Source: a virus
Direction: 5' to 3' (one strand)
Virus record (IMG/VR): IMGVR_UViG_3300009428_000009
Span: 1 to 58,295 of that record
Length of the DNA: 58,295 nt
The notes under the pieces were generated by a model. That model was given only the letters and a program-made list of their open reading frames with translations, did not search any database and was not told the DNA's origin. This document shows, one piece after another, positions 49,359-57,318 of the stretch (position 1 is its first letter; every line of letters begins with the position of its first letter). A program made the translations under genes and the position numbers.

Positions 49359-50182
49359 GTAAATTTATTGCAGCAATGGACCACAGTGGTGGATCAACAG
49401 GTGGAGTTTTAGAACGCTACGGACAAGAATATACTGAAGATGATAAAATGGAAAAAGTCCATGCAATGCGTATGCGTATGGTAAATAGTCCTAAATTTAC
49501 TTCAGAAAATATAAAAGGAGCAATTCTATACAAAGACACTTTAGATAGAGGTATGGCTCCGATTTTACACGCTAAACAGATACCAATTTATTTGAAAGTC
49601 GATAGCGGGTGTAATCCAGATGGAACTCTTAAAGAGTTTGATATAGATGAGATGATTCAGTTTGCGACTTCGCATGGCTGTACTGGCACAAAAATGCGAA
49701 GTATTGTCCATAGTGTTGATATGATAGCGCCCGTATTAAATCAACAGTTTAAACTTGCTAAAGAAATCGCTGAAGGATTTCTTATGCCAATTATTGAACC
49801 AGAAGTTCCTATCGATTCTCCAGATAAAGCAGAAATTGAATGGAAAATGCATGTTCAACTTAGAAATAAGTTAGATAAATTTCTTTCTAATAAAAATACT
49901 TTGGGTTTGACACGATTGTTTACGATGCTAAAGCTAACTCCACCAGAGTCTGATAATCTTTATTATGAATTGACCAAGCATTATAATATAGACAGTATTG
50001 TTGCATTGAGTGGAGGTTATTCTACAAATGAGGCATGTGAGCGTCTTTCAAAACAGAGGAACATATCTGCAAGCTTCAGCCGTGCCTTAAGTGAAGGACT
50101 ATTCCTTAGTCAGTCGGAAGAAGAATTTAATAATCGTATAAATCAGAATATAGACCAAATTTGTAGAGCGAGTGGAGGATAA
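49355..50182 (+). CDS. Fructose-bisphosphate aldolase, class I (bacterial FdaB type)
   Basis: Cytosolic Schiff-base aldolase: fructose 1,6-bisphosphate to or from dihydroxyacetone phosphate plus glyceraldehyde 3-phosphate. It aligns by eye along its length with the bacterial class I type: 'FIAAMDHSGGSTGGVLERYG', 'KGAILYKDTLDRG', 'IYLKVDSG', 'GTKMRS' (Lys113), 'PIIEPEV', 'MLKLTPPE' (Schiff-base Lys193), 'IVALSGGYST' and 'ASFSRALSEGL'. The 275 residues are slightly shorter than cellular homologues (about 295). All key motifs are intact. It heads a close-packed set with cupin, PEP carboxykinase, phosphomannomutase and nucleotidyltransferase, pointing to gluconeogenic use. Confidence 0.93.
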   Translation: MSKFIAAMDHSGGSTGGVLERYGQEYTEDDKMEKVHAMRMRMVNSPKFTSENIKGAILYKDTLDRGMAPILHAKQIPIYLKVDSGCNPDGTLKEFDIDEMIQFATSHGCTGTKMRSIVHSVDMIAPVLNQQFKLAKEIAEGFLMPIIEPEVPIDSPDKAEIEWKMHVQLRNKLDKFLSNKNTLGLTRLFTMLKLTPPESDNLYYELTKHYNIDSIVALSGGYSTNEACERLSKQRNISASFSRALSEGLFLSQSEEEFNNRINQNIDQICRASGG

Positions 50183-50186
50183 AAAT

Positions 50187-50534
50187 ATGACTATTGCAGG
50201 AAAAGTATGGGGCCAAACAGAATTGATTGAAGCAAATGGTGCATTAGAATTTCATCGTATTGAAATGGAAGGCGGCGGTGTCTGTTCAAAACATCTACAT
50301 GAGTATAAATGGAATGGCTTTTACATTGAGTCGGGAATTATGCTTGTTCGCGTCTGGCAAAATGATTATGATTTGATTGATGAAACTATTTTGAACGCTG
50401 GTGAATATACTAAAGTGAAACCCGGTGTGTATCACCAATTTGAGTGTATTGAGCCAGGCGTGGCATTTGAATTATACTGGGCAGAATTTAACCATAATGA
50501 TATTGTAAGAGAAACGATCGGATATAAGGAATAG
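50187..50534 (+). CDS. Cupin-domain protein
   Basis: Single small beta-barrel of the cupin type (115 residues). Motif 1 is 'CSKHLHEYKWNGFYIESG', with His-x-His and Glu, and motif 2 is 'AGEYTKVKPGVYHQFECIEP', with Pro-Gly and His. The layout is like the cupin part of mannose-6-phosphate isomerases and related sugar-binding cupins, but the substrate cannot be read from sequence. The ATG at 50187 follows 'GGAGG'; a GTG 15 nt upstream would place the ribosome site in the coding region. It lies between aldolase and PEP carboxykinase, so a hexose-phosphate isomerase role is a working guess. Confidence 0.75.
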   Translation: MTIAGKVWGQTELIEANGALEFHRIEMEGGGVCSKHLHEYKWNGFYIESGIMLVRVWQNDYDLIDETILNAGEYTKVKPGVYHQFECIEPGVAFELYWAEFNHNDIVRETIGYKE

Positions 50535-50537
50535 CTG

Positions 50538-51851
50538 ATGGCAAACATTAGTATCACGACAGAGCCGACAGGTAGAAGTCCAGAAAACAAATACTTCTTT
50601 GGGACAGCTACAAACGAATTATGTACTAAAAGACCAAAATATTGCAAAGTTGGTGATCCTAACGAATATAATCAATTCGCGTCAAGAATGAAATCTGAAA
50701 ATTCTACGACCAAACGTAATTTTCCTTTGTGTTTCGAGACTGCAGGTATTCGTTTCGAGGTCCATACTAATGACGAGCGCCACGAACAGTTTGTTAGGAA
50801 TATGTTTACTGTTTTGCCCCGGGGCTTTGGTCACTGGGTACCAGATTGGACAATATTACACAATACTGAAATATCAGTTCCTCATCCTAGAATTTTTGTC
50901 CACTTAGACAAAAAAGAAATGCTTATTGCAGGTACTACATTTTTGGGCGAAATTAAGAAGGGCGTATTTGGAATTGTTAGTTTTGAAATTCCAAAGCATG
51001 GCATATTGCCTATGCATTGTAGTGCGTTCACATATAACGATACAACTAATTTGATGTTTGGTTTGAGCGGCACAGGTAAAACAACATTAAGTAGTGATCC
51101 TGATTTTCGTCTAATTGGTGACGATGAAATCACTTGGGACTATTATGGTATAGAAATGATCGAAACTGGCTGCTATGCTAAAAGTGAAGGACTTTCGGAA
51201 GAAACACATAAGACAATTTATGATGCAGTAGCTCTTGCAGAGAGTCGAGAGAATCTAGTAATCGAAAACCCAGGAGTGCCTAACGCAAGACTTAGCTATC
51301 CACTAGATTGTGTTGAGAACGCCCATAGTCCAAAAGATGAGCTAGATCATCCGACTAATATTTTCTTCCTAACATTTGATGCAGAAGGTATTTTACCTGC
51401 TATTAGCAAAATCAAAGGCGACACAGTAAAATTGCTTTTCGAAACAGGATATACAAGTGTTATGCCTGGAACAGAACGCGGTGTTCGCGAAATAACAAAA
51501 ACATTTTCGCCTTGCTATGGTTCGCCGTTTATGCCGAGACCAGTTAAAGAATACAGTGAATTGCTAATGCAAAAAATCAATTCAAATGATTGCAATGTAT
51601 ATCTTGTCAACACTGGAATGAATAGTGCTGGAGAAAGATTTGATCTAAAACTTACAAGGGAAAGCATAAAGACTGCTATTGACGATAAACTAGACACTGC
51701 ATATATTAAAGTCGATGATATTAGCTTTTGCATGATTAAGTCGTTCGGAAAATATGCGTCAAGTGAGTTGATGCCTGCACATTATCAAGGCGCGGAGTAT
51801 AAAGCAAAACTGACTAGATTGATAAATGAATTGAAAGATAACAGAATATGA
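50538..51851 (+). CDS. pckA: Phosphoenolpyruvate carboxykinase (ATP type)
   Basis: Catalyses oxaloacetate + ATP to PEP + ADP + CO2. All active-site motifs of the ATP-type enzyme are present: 'TGRSPENKYFF' (Arg13, substrate), 'GEIKKGVFG' (paired Lys), 'PMHCSA' (metal His), P-loop 'GLSGTGKTTLSSDP', kinase-2 'LIGDDEITWD', 'GCYAKSEGLS' and 'PGTERGVREIT'. 'TFSPCYGSPF' and 'YLVNTGMNSAGER' also match. The 437 residues are about 100 shorter than cellular enzymes (about 530), through a trimmed N terminus and shorter segments between TGR and the nucleotide site. It is in a tight operon with aldolase and phosphomannomutase. I know of few or no phage examples. Confidence 0.93.
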   Translation: MANISITTEPTGRSPENKYFFGTATNELCTKRPKYCKVGDPNEYNQFASRMKSENSTTKRNFPLCFETAGIRFEVHTNDERHEQFVRNMFTVLPRGFGHWVPDWTILHNTEISVPHPRIFVHLDKKEMLIAGTTFLGEIKKGVFGIVSFEIPKHGILPMHCSAFTYNDTTNLMFGLSGTGKTTLSSDPDFRLIGDDEITWDYYGIEMIETGCYAKSEGLSEETHKTIYDAVALAESRENLVIENPGVPNARLSYPLDCVENAHSPKDELDHPTNIFFLTFDAEGILPAISKIKGDTVKLLFETGYTSVMPGTERGVREITKTFSPCYGSPFMPRPVKEYSELLMQKINSNDCNVYLVNTGMNSAGERFDLKLTRESIKTAIDDKLDTAYIKVDDISFCMIKSFGKYASSELMPAHYQGAEYKAKLTRLINELKDNRI

Positions 51852-52552
51852 TACACCACATTTTCGATGTTGATGGTACACTTACTCCAAGTCGTGGTAA
51901 AATAGATGAAAAATTTAGTTCGTTCTTCTTTGACTTTTGTACATTGAATAATGTATATCTTGTTACAGGTAGTGATATTCAAAAAACGAGAGAACAAGTT
52001 GGTAATGTCATTTGGGGTATAACAAAACGCAATTATCAATGTTCTGGCAACGATGTATGGGAAAGGGGCAAAAATGTTCGCAAGGGTACAATAAAACTAC
52101 CTGATACAATGTGGGGATATCTAAATAAAGAGATAACTGAAAGTGAATTTCCTGTTAGAACAGGCATTCATATTGAAGAAAGACCCGGGCTAGTAAATTT
52201 ATCTATTGTAGGCAGAAACGCAGGTCAACGCGCTAGAACTCAATATATTCATTGGGACAATCATACGAGTGAGAGAAAGAAAATAAGTGAACGATTATCA
52301 AAACTTTTCCCAGATTTTGACTTTAAACTTGGTGGCGAAACTGGCATCGATATCACTGTTAAGGGAAATAATAAATCACAAGTATTGACAGATTTTGAAA
52401 ATTGTGATATAATAAACTTCTACGGTGATAAATGCGACTTGGGTGGTAATGACCATGAGATTGCTCTTGCAGTACATGACCGCGGCGGCAAAAATGCTAC
52501 ATATCAAGTAAAAGATTGGAAAGAGACTTGGGAAATATTAAAACAAAAATAG
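51848..52552 (+). CDS. Phosphomannomutase, HAD type IIB (eukaryotic PMM-like)
   Basis: Interconverts mannose 6- and 1-phosphate. Motif I 'IFDVDGTLTPSRGKI' holds Asp7 and Asp9, motif II is 'LVTGSDIQKTREQVG', and the cap domain follows. 'QCSGNDVWERGK', 'VNLSIVGRNAGQRARTQY' and 'NFYGDKCDLGGNDHEIAL' match the PMM1/PMM2 family (N-x-S-P-x-G-R-N and F-G-D-x-x-x-x-G-G-N-D). The 234 residues are near the 240-260 usual size. The ATG overlaps the stop of PEP carboxykinase. It supplies mannose 1-phosphate for sugar-nucleotide synthesis. Trehalose or sucrose phosphatases of the same class are less likely. Confidence 0.88.
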   Translation: MIHHIFDVDGTLTPSRGKIDEKFSSFFFDFCTLNNVYLVTGSDIQKTREQVGNVIWGITKRNYQCSGNDVWERGKNVRKGTIKLPDTMWGYLNKEITESEFPVRTGIHIEERPGLVNLSIVGRNAGQRARTQYIHWDNHTSERKKISERLSKLFPDFDFKLGGETGIDITVKGNNKSQVLTDFENCDIINFYGDKCDLGGNDHEIALAVHDRGGKNATYQVKDWKETWEILKQK

Positions 52553-52959
52553 GAATTACGGCTTCAACTTTTGACCTATTACATGCAGGTCATATTGCAA
52601 TGCTTCGGGAAGCTAAGACAAAATGCAATCATCTGATCTGTGCATTGCAAGTCGATCCATCTGTGGACAGACCTAACAAGAATAAGCCCATACAAACTTT
52701 AGTTGAGCGTCACACACAACTATCTGGAGTAAAATATGTCGATGAAATTATTCCATATCAAACTGAGCAAGATTTAGAAGATATTTTGAGTATGTTTCCT
52801 ATTGACGTAAGAATAATTGGCGAAGAATATAAAAGCACTACATTCACTGGTCGTCAAATTTGCGCGGAACGCGGCATAGAAATATTTTATAATAAACGAG
52901 ACCACAGATTTTCATCTAGTGATTTGAGAAAAAGGGTACATGATGGGAAAAAGAAGTGA
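52528..52959 (+). CDS. Cytidylyltransferase-like nucleotidyltransferase
   Basis: Rossmann-like enzyme of the TagD/RfaE type that transfers a nucleotide to a sugar or polyol phosphate. It has 'GITASTFDLLHAGHIAMLRE' with the H-x-G-H motif, 'VERHTQLSGVKYVDEIIPY', 'DVRIIGEEYKS' and the closing 'RFSSSDLRKRV' (S-x-S-x-L-R). Only TTG starts are available (52528 or 52516), both inside the phosphomannomutase gene, so translation is coupled. Size (about 143 residues) matches single-domain enzymes. It may activate the product of the neighbouring mutase or glycerol phosphate; the exact substrate cannot be told. Confidence 0.83.
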   Translation: MGNIKTKIGITASTFDLLHAGHIAMLREAKTKCNHLICALQVDPSVDRPNKNKPIQTLVERHTQLSGVKYVDEIIPYQTEQDLEDILSMFPIDVRIIGEEYKSTTFTGRQICAERGIEIFYNKRDHRFSSSDLRKRVHDGKKK

Positions 52960-53473
52960 CTTTGAAAGAGTAGAAAGAGATTTTTATCCTACACCTGAGG
53001 CGGCAGTCTTGCCACTTTTGCCACACTTGCCTGAGAGTTATTTTACTTTTATAGAGCCTTGCGCTGGTGATGGTAGACTTACAAAACATTTGCATTTTAA
53101 TATGGATTGTAAATCGTTATCAAATACAGATATAGAACCTAGAGTTGATTGGGTAAAACAAAAAGATGCATTTGATATATTGATTGATGATAATGTAGAT
53201 TATGTAATAACTAACCCACCTTGGAATAGAAAATTTCTACATCCATTTATAGAGTATTTTGCGCCAAAGCGTCCAACTTGGTTGCTATTCGATGCTGATT
53301 GGATGCATACAAAGCAGAGCGAACCTTATATGAAAATGTGTTCTAAGATTGTAAGTATAGGTAGGGTCAAGTGGATAGAAGGAAGTAAGAGTGTTGGTAA
53401 AGACAATTGTTGCTGGTATCTATTTCAAGAAAAAGCACAAAGAACACAATTTTATGGTAGACAATCATTATAG
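52940..53473 (+). CDS. DNA N6-adenine methyltransferase-like protein
   Basis: SAM-dependent methyltransferase of the phage Dam-like type. It starts 'DFERVERDFYPTPEAAV' (the D-x-Y-P-T-P entry), has the SAM loop 'FIEPCAGDGRLTKHL' and the catalytic 'VITNPPWNRKF' (N-P-P-W). The 177 residues form a minimal catalytic domain without target-recognition domain. It overlaps the nucleotidyltransferase by 20 nt. It probably methylates phage DNA for protection, alongside possible glycosylation. The C-terminal part contains the -35 of the uvsX promoter. Confidence 0.85.
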   Translation: MMGKRSDFERVERDFYPTPEAAVLPLLPHLPESYFTFIEPCAGDGRLTKHLHFNMDCKSLSNTDIEPRVDWVKQKDAFDILIDDNVDYVITNPPWNRKFLHPFIEYFAPKRPTWLLFDADWMHTKQSEPYMKMCSKIVSIGRVKWIEGSKSVGKDNCCWYLFQEKAQRTQFYGRQSL

Positions 53474-53486
53474 AATATGCTATAAT
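53458..53486 (+). promoter_or_regulatory. Sigma70-type promoter for uvsX
   Basis: TAGACA, 17-bp spacer with extended TGC, TATAAT. The -35 is within the last codons of the methyltransferase; the uvsX ATG follows 26 nt after the -10. Confidence 0.82.
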
Positions 53487-53511
53487 GGCAAAATAAACAC
53501 AGGAGAATTAT

Positions 53512-54561
53512 ATGTCGGTAATGGACAAACTCAAAAAGAACTCAAAACTAAAGAATACTGAAGTTCTTTCGGAGTCTAAATTTTTTAATAATAAAGAGAA
53601 AGTTTCAACATCTGTACCTATGATCAATGTTGCACTTTCTGGATCAGTAGATGGTGGTCTTACTCCCGGACTGACGGTACTTGCTGGACCATCTAAACAT
53701 TTTAAAACTTCATTCACGCTGCTAATCGCTGCAGCGTATCTAAACAAGTATCCTGATGCTATCATGCTATTCTATGATTCAGAATTTGGCTCACCAGCTT
53801 CTTATTTTGAGCAATTCGATATTGACACGACTCGCGTTCTGCATACACCAATTACCAATGTCGAAGAATTGAAATTTGATCTCATCGGTCAGTTAGAAGG
53901 TCTAGACCGCAAAGATCGTGTTATAGTTGTCATTGACTCTATCGGCAATCTTGCATCTAAGAAAGAAATGGAAGACGCAATCAACGAAAAATCTGTGGCT
54001 GATATGTCACGGGCAAAAGCACTCAAGGGTCTATTCAGAATGTGTACGCCATATCTTGCTATGAAAGATATTCCTATGATTGCAGTCAATCACACATACA
54101 AAGAAATTGGTTTGTTTCCTAAAGATATTGTATCAGGTGGCACAGGCATTTATTACAGCGCAAATAATATTTGGATCTTGGGACGCCGTCAAAACAAGAA
54201 AGGTACTGAGATTCAAGGCTATGACTTTGTTATCAATGTTGAAAAATCTCGGTTCGTCAAAGAAAAATCTAAGATACCAATCAGTGTAACGTGGGAAGGT
54301 GGAGTAGCTGCTTGGTCTGGACTATTAGAGGTCGCACTTGCTGGAGGCTATGTTGTTAAGCCGAGTAATGGCTGGTATAGTTCTGTCGATATGTCAACGG
54401 GTGAAGTATCAGAAAAGAAAGTACGCGAAGCAGGCACACTGGAAGAAGATTTCTGGAAACCTATTTTTGATACTACAGATTTTGCAGAATTTATCAAAAA
54501 ACAGTATACTATTGGTCACCAGACAGAAGTAGATTTTGATGATTTGTTAGAAGGAGAATAA
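53512..54561 (+). CDS. uvsX: Recombinase UvsX (RecA-like)
   Basis: Forms filaments on ssDNA for strand exchange in recombination-dependent replication. It matches T4 UvsX: 'ESKFFNNKEKVSTSVPMINV', 'VLAGPSKHFKTSF' (Walker A, G-P-S-K-x-x-K-T-x), 'FYDSEFGSPASYF', 'VVIDSIGNLASKKE' (Walker B), 'DMSRAKALKGLFRM', 'NHTYKEIG', 'GGTGIYYSANN' and 'VEKSRFVKEKSKIPI', ending in an acidic tail 'DFDDLLEGE'. The 349 residues are slightly shorter than T4 (391), mainly in the acidic tail. 'AGGAGAATTAT' precedes the ATG. Confidence 0.97.
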   Translation: MSVMDKLKKNSKLKNTEVLSESKFFNNKEKVSTSVPMINVALSGSVDGGLTPGLTVLAGPSKHFKTSFTLLIAAAYLNKYPDAIMLFYDSEFGSPASYFEQFDIDTTRVLHTPITNVEELKFDLIGQLEGLDRKDRVIVVIDSIGNLASKKEMEDAINEKSVADMSRAKALKGLFRMCTPYLAMKDIPMIAVNHTYKEIGLFPKDIVSGGTGIYYSANNIWILGRRQNKKGTEIQGYDFVINVEKSRFVKEKSKIPISVTWEGGVAAWSGLLEVALAGGYVVKPSNGWYSSVDMSTGEVSEKKVREAGTLEEDFWKPIFDTTDFAEFIKKQYTIGHQTEVDFDDLLEGE

Positions 54562-54562
54562 T

Positions 54563-54874
54563 ATGGCTATAACTTCACATTTGATCGAAAACGATCACTA
54601 TGAATTGGTTCCGTCGAAAGAGTCTGACGATGCATGGAATATTAGATTTTTGAAAGGGGACTACGTTGAAAGCGTAGTCTCCATCGGAACTATTAAAGTT
54701 GGTGAAGAAATTCCAGGTGGAGATGATCATCAACTTACGTTTGATTTTAATGTTTCGTATTCTCCTGACGATACTCTTACTGAGGATGATGAAGATTTTC
54801 AAGAGTACGTTGGTAAAATTTTACTGCATATTATAGAAGATAGTATAAAAAGATCAGAAAATAAGGTTGACTAA
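54563..54874 (+). CDS. Conserved T4-like hypothetical protein (103 aa)
   Basis: Small beta-rich acidic protein: 'DHYELVPSKESDDAWNIRFL', 'KGDYVESVVSIGTIKV', 'LTFDFNVSYSPDDTLTEDDE', then a C-terminal helix 'LLHIIEDSIKR'. Proteins with the same 'HYEMVP...AWNVRILKGDF' pattern follow uvsX or precede replication genes in many T4-like marine phages, by recollection; the function is unknown. It starts one base after the uvsX stop. Confidence 0.72.
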   Translation: MAITSHLIENDHYELVPSKESDDAWNIRFLKGDYVESVVSIGTIKVGEEIPGGDDHQLTFDFNVSYSPDDTLTEDDEDFQEYVGKILLHIIEDSIKRSENKVD

Positions 54875-54895
54875 ATTACCTATATAGTATATAAT
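54867..54895 (+). promoter_or_regulatory. Sigma70-type promoter for the GREB1-like glycosyltransferase
   Basis: TTGACT, 17-bp spacer, TATAAT; the TAA stop of the upstream gene begins at the last base of the -35 hexamer. The next ATG follows 30 nt after the -10. Confidence 0.85.
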
Positions 54896-54924
54896 GTAAG
54901 AATATCAGCAAGAGGTATTATTGA

Positions 54925-55875
54925 ATGACTAACCCAGACTATCCAGTTTACATCATATCTAAGGGTCGATCTGATTCGATGGTAACATCCAGATCACTCG
55001 CCCGTATGAAAATCCCACATTATATTGCAATTGAACCTCAAGACGAGGACGATTATAAAAAATCACTAGATGTATTTGCAATTAGGGACTATGTTACATT
55101 ATTGATTGCTCCGTTCTCAAATCACGGTGACGGACCCGGTCGCGCTAGAAACTGGTGCTGGGATCATTCAATGACTTTAGGTTTTGAACGTCATTGGGTA
55201 CTAGATGATAATATATCTGACTTTTACAGATTACACGAAAACAAACGTATTAGAGTCGAGACTGGTGCAATATTTAAAGCAGCGGAAGAATTTACAGATA
55301 GATACACTAACGTCCCTATCTCTGGTTTTCAGTATCGTTTCTTTATTGCGCCAAATCAAAAGTATCCCGCTTTTGTTAAAAACACAAGAATTTATTCATG
55401 CTTATTAATTGCAAATGATTGCAAGCATAGATGGCGCGGAAGATATAATGAAGATACTGATATTTGCTTGCGAGTACTGAAAGACGGTGACTGTACTATT
55501 CAATTCAATGCTTTCATGCAAGGCAAGTTAGCTACACAAACACTAAAGGGTGGCAATACGGCAGAATTTTATCATGTTGAAAATACAGATCAGAAAAGTA
55601 TCGTGACAGGTAAAGATTTGAATGATACTGGCTATAATAGCTTAGGCACTGCTAATAAATCTCAAATGCTAGTTGATATGCATCCAGACGTTGCTAGAAT
55701 AGCTTGGAGATATGGTCGCTGGCATCACTATGTAGACTACTCTCCTTTTAAAAAGAATATGTTAAAATTTAGAGAAAACTATGTGCCCATGAGCGGCAAT
55801 AACGAATACGGTCTTAAACTTGTGAGTGATGAAAAATATAAACTCCGAAACTATAAAGGAAAGAAGGATGTGTGA
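54925..55875 (+). CDS. GREB1/TAGT-like DNA glycosyltransferase candidate
   Basis: The 316-residue protein is of the GT-A-like family linked to TET/JBP base-modification systems in phages (GREB1 C-terminal type). The signature is 'PVYIISKGRSDSMVTSRSLA', then 'YIAIEPQDEDDYK', 'GPGRARNWCWDHSMTLGFER' and the metal site 'HWVLDDNISDFYRLHENKR', then 'RGRYNEDTDICLRVLKDGDC' with the second acidic motif (E-D-T-D). Known or proposed relatives attach sugars to hydroxymethylated bases. No TET or hydroxymethylase gene is in this window. The 3' end overlaps the next small gene. Confidence 0.78.
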   Translation: MTNPDYPVYIISKGRSDSMVTSRSLARMKIPHYIAIEPQDEDDYKKSLDVFAIRDYVTLLIAPFSNHGDGPGRARNWCWDHSMTLGFERHWVLDDNISDFYRLHENKRIRVETGAIFKAAEEFTDRYTNVPISGFQYRFFIAPNQKYPAFVKNTRIYSCLLIANDCKHRWRGRYNEDTDICLRVLKDGDCTIQFNAFMQGKLATQTLKGGNTAEFYHVENTDQKSIVTGKDLNDTGYNSLGTANKSQMLVDMHPDVARIAWRYGRWHHYVDYSPFKKNMLKFRENYVPMSGNNEYGLKLVSDEKYKLRNYKGKKDV

Positions 55876-56146
55876 TTTTATCAGCGATACTGTGGTACAA
55901 GATAAAAATAGAAAGTTCTTTCAACCAGATTGTGATATTTGCGGAAAACCAAATGCAGCCCAACAACTTAATGGAGACTGGGCTAACGACATTAAATATG
56001 GATCTCCTAGATGGCGTATTTATGTTGATCCTTTAACAAAACAAAGATATCATGCGTGTGGTTGTTGCCATGAACTTATTCGACCTGGTAATAAACCAAC
56101 AGATACAATAGTACACTGGAAAGAGGTAATTAATAATGTCAGATGA
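55868..56146 (+). CDS. Small zinc-ribbon-like protein (92 aa)
   Basis: Starts at 'MCDFISDTVVQDKNRKFFQP' with 'AAAGGAAAGAAGG' upstream. It has a C-x2-C knuckle 'CDICGKPN' and a second cluster 'HACGCCHELIRPGNKPTD', together a likely zinc site. It overlaps the glycosyltransferase 3' end and the next start. The function is unknown; a zinc-binding helper of the surrounding DNA-modification genes is possible. Confidence 0.68.
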   Translation: MCDFISDTVVQDKNRKFFQPDCDICGKPNAAQQLNGDWANDIKYGSPRWRIYVDPLTKQRYHACGCCHELIRPGNKPTDTIVHWKEVINNVR

Positions 56147-56471
56147 TAAAAAAGTAGAAGAATCTGGACAATATGATAATTTTATGGATCATATGGGCGA
56201 AACAATAGCAGGCACTGCCTCACTTGCAGATTTTGTCGATATTGAGGATAATCGTGACAACTGGGAAAAACACTGGGTTGGTATGCCCACTTATACTCAG
56301 GAACATAATAAGACATATAAAACTGTTATGATGCATTTTCGTAATGCTGAAGATTATAAAGAATATTGTGATTTGATTGGTCAAGCCATGACTATGAAAA
56401 CGAAAAGTGCATGGTATCCCGCATTAGACCGTGAAGCAAATAGTCTACTACGTTGGATAGAAGATGATTGA
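56136..56471 (+). CDS. Conserved protein related to ParB-associated domains (111 aa)
   Basis: Contains 'NWEKHWVGMPTYTQEHNKTY', then 'TVMMHFRNAEDYKEYCDLIG' and 'AMTMKTKSAWYP'. The pattern W-x-G-M-P-x-[FY]-x-Q, H/R-F-x-x-x-E-D, and T-x-K-T-K-S-x-W-[YF]-P recurs in phage and plasmid proteins, often fused to ParB-like nuclease domains; here it stands alone. It lies between the two glycosyltransferases of the modification region and overlaps both neighbours. Confidence 0.7.
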   Translation: MSDDKKVEESGQYDNFMDHMGETIAGTASLADFVDIEDNRDNWEKHWVGMPTYTQEHNKTYKTVMMHFRNAEDYKEYCDLIGQAMTMKTKSAWYPALDREANSLLRWIEDD

Positions 56472-57318
56472 AAAGATTTATATACCTACTGTTAAACGAG
56501 TAGATAATCAAATAACTTATAATTGTCTCTCAGATTCTTTAAAAAAACGTGTTGTTTTTGTAGTACAAGCTTGGGAAAGAGAACAATACAAATATGATAC
56601 AGAATATCTAGTTTTACCAGATTGGCTAACATATAAGCATCCACACGCTATCGCAGAAACTAGGAATATAATATATCAACACGCTAAAACTAGCAAATAT
56701 ATGATGGCAGACGATGATATGGTTATTGTCAGAAGAAATCAAAAATATTTTGGATTACCGTCTAATATGGAAAAAGCAAAACGAATAGCCACTCTAGATG
56801 ATGTGGATTATCTTTTTGCAAACGCATCAAAAATCTTAACTGATAATAATGATGCTTGTTACTTAGGAGTTTCTTCGGAAGCTTTTGCTCCTCCACCACA
56901 AGCTATTACAAAACTTCAGGCTATTTATCAAATTTGGTTTATAGACGGAAACAAATTATATGATACATTTTGCGACAATAAAAAATTATTGTCAAGCACA
57001 ATGCATACTTCGGACGATACTCTTTTTAACATAGTCATGGCTACAAATGGCAAAGCTGGTTGGAAAATGAACGATTTTTGCGCTAAAAACAAAAGTGTCG
57101 ATAAAAAAGCAAATATTGGTTCTGTTCTATGGGATAATAATAAAGACGATCAATCCCGACAAGATCAGCGTCTTTTAGCTGAAATGTATCCAAAATATTA
57201 TAAGATAAAAGACGATGCTGCACTGGCATATAGAGGGTTAGTACTAAAGGCTAGGTTCGAATATAAAAAAGCTTATGTCGATGCACACGCCTCGAAATTA
57301 GACGATTTTCTATCTTGA
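56464..57318 (+). CDS. Glycosyltransferase-like protein with clamp-motif tail
   Basis: The 284-residue protein has a GT-A-like N-terminal pattern: 'IYIPTVKRVDNQITYNCLSD' (I-P-x-x-x-R), 'VFVVQAWEREQYK', 'KHPHAIAETRNIIYQHA' (x-G/A-I-x-x-T-R) and metal site 'YMMADDDMVIVRRN' (D-D-D). This is similar to phage proteins grouped with TET/JBP-associated transferases. The C terminus 'SKLDDFLS' closely resembles the gp55 tail 'SDLKDFLE' and gp43 'TLEDFFG', so clamp binding is predicted. T4 alpha-glucosyltransferase has been reported to bind gp45. The substrate is unknown. The stop lies in the gp41 promoter -35. Confidence 0.7.
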   Translation: MIEKIYIPTVKRVDNQITYNCLSDSLKKRVVFVVQAWEREQYKYDTEYLVLPDWLTYKHPHAIAETRNIIYQHAKTSKYMMADDDMVIVRRNQKYFGLPSNMEKAKRIATLDDVDYLFANASKILTDNNDACYLGVSSEAFAPPPQAITKLQAIYQIWFIDGNKLYDTFCDNKKLLSSTMHTSDDTLFNIVMATNGKAGWKMNDFCAKNKSVDKKANIGSVLWDNNKDDQSRQDQRLLAEMYPKYYKIKDDAALAYRGLVLKARFEYKKAYVDAHASKLDDFLS

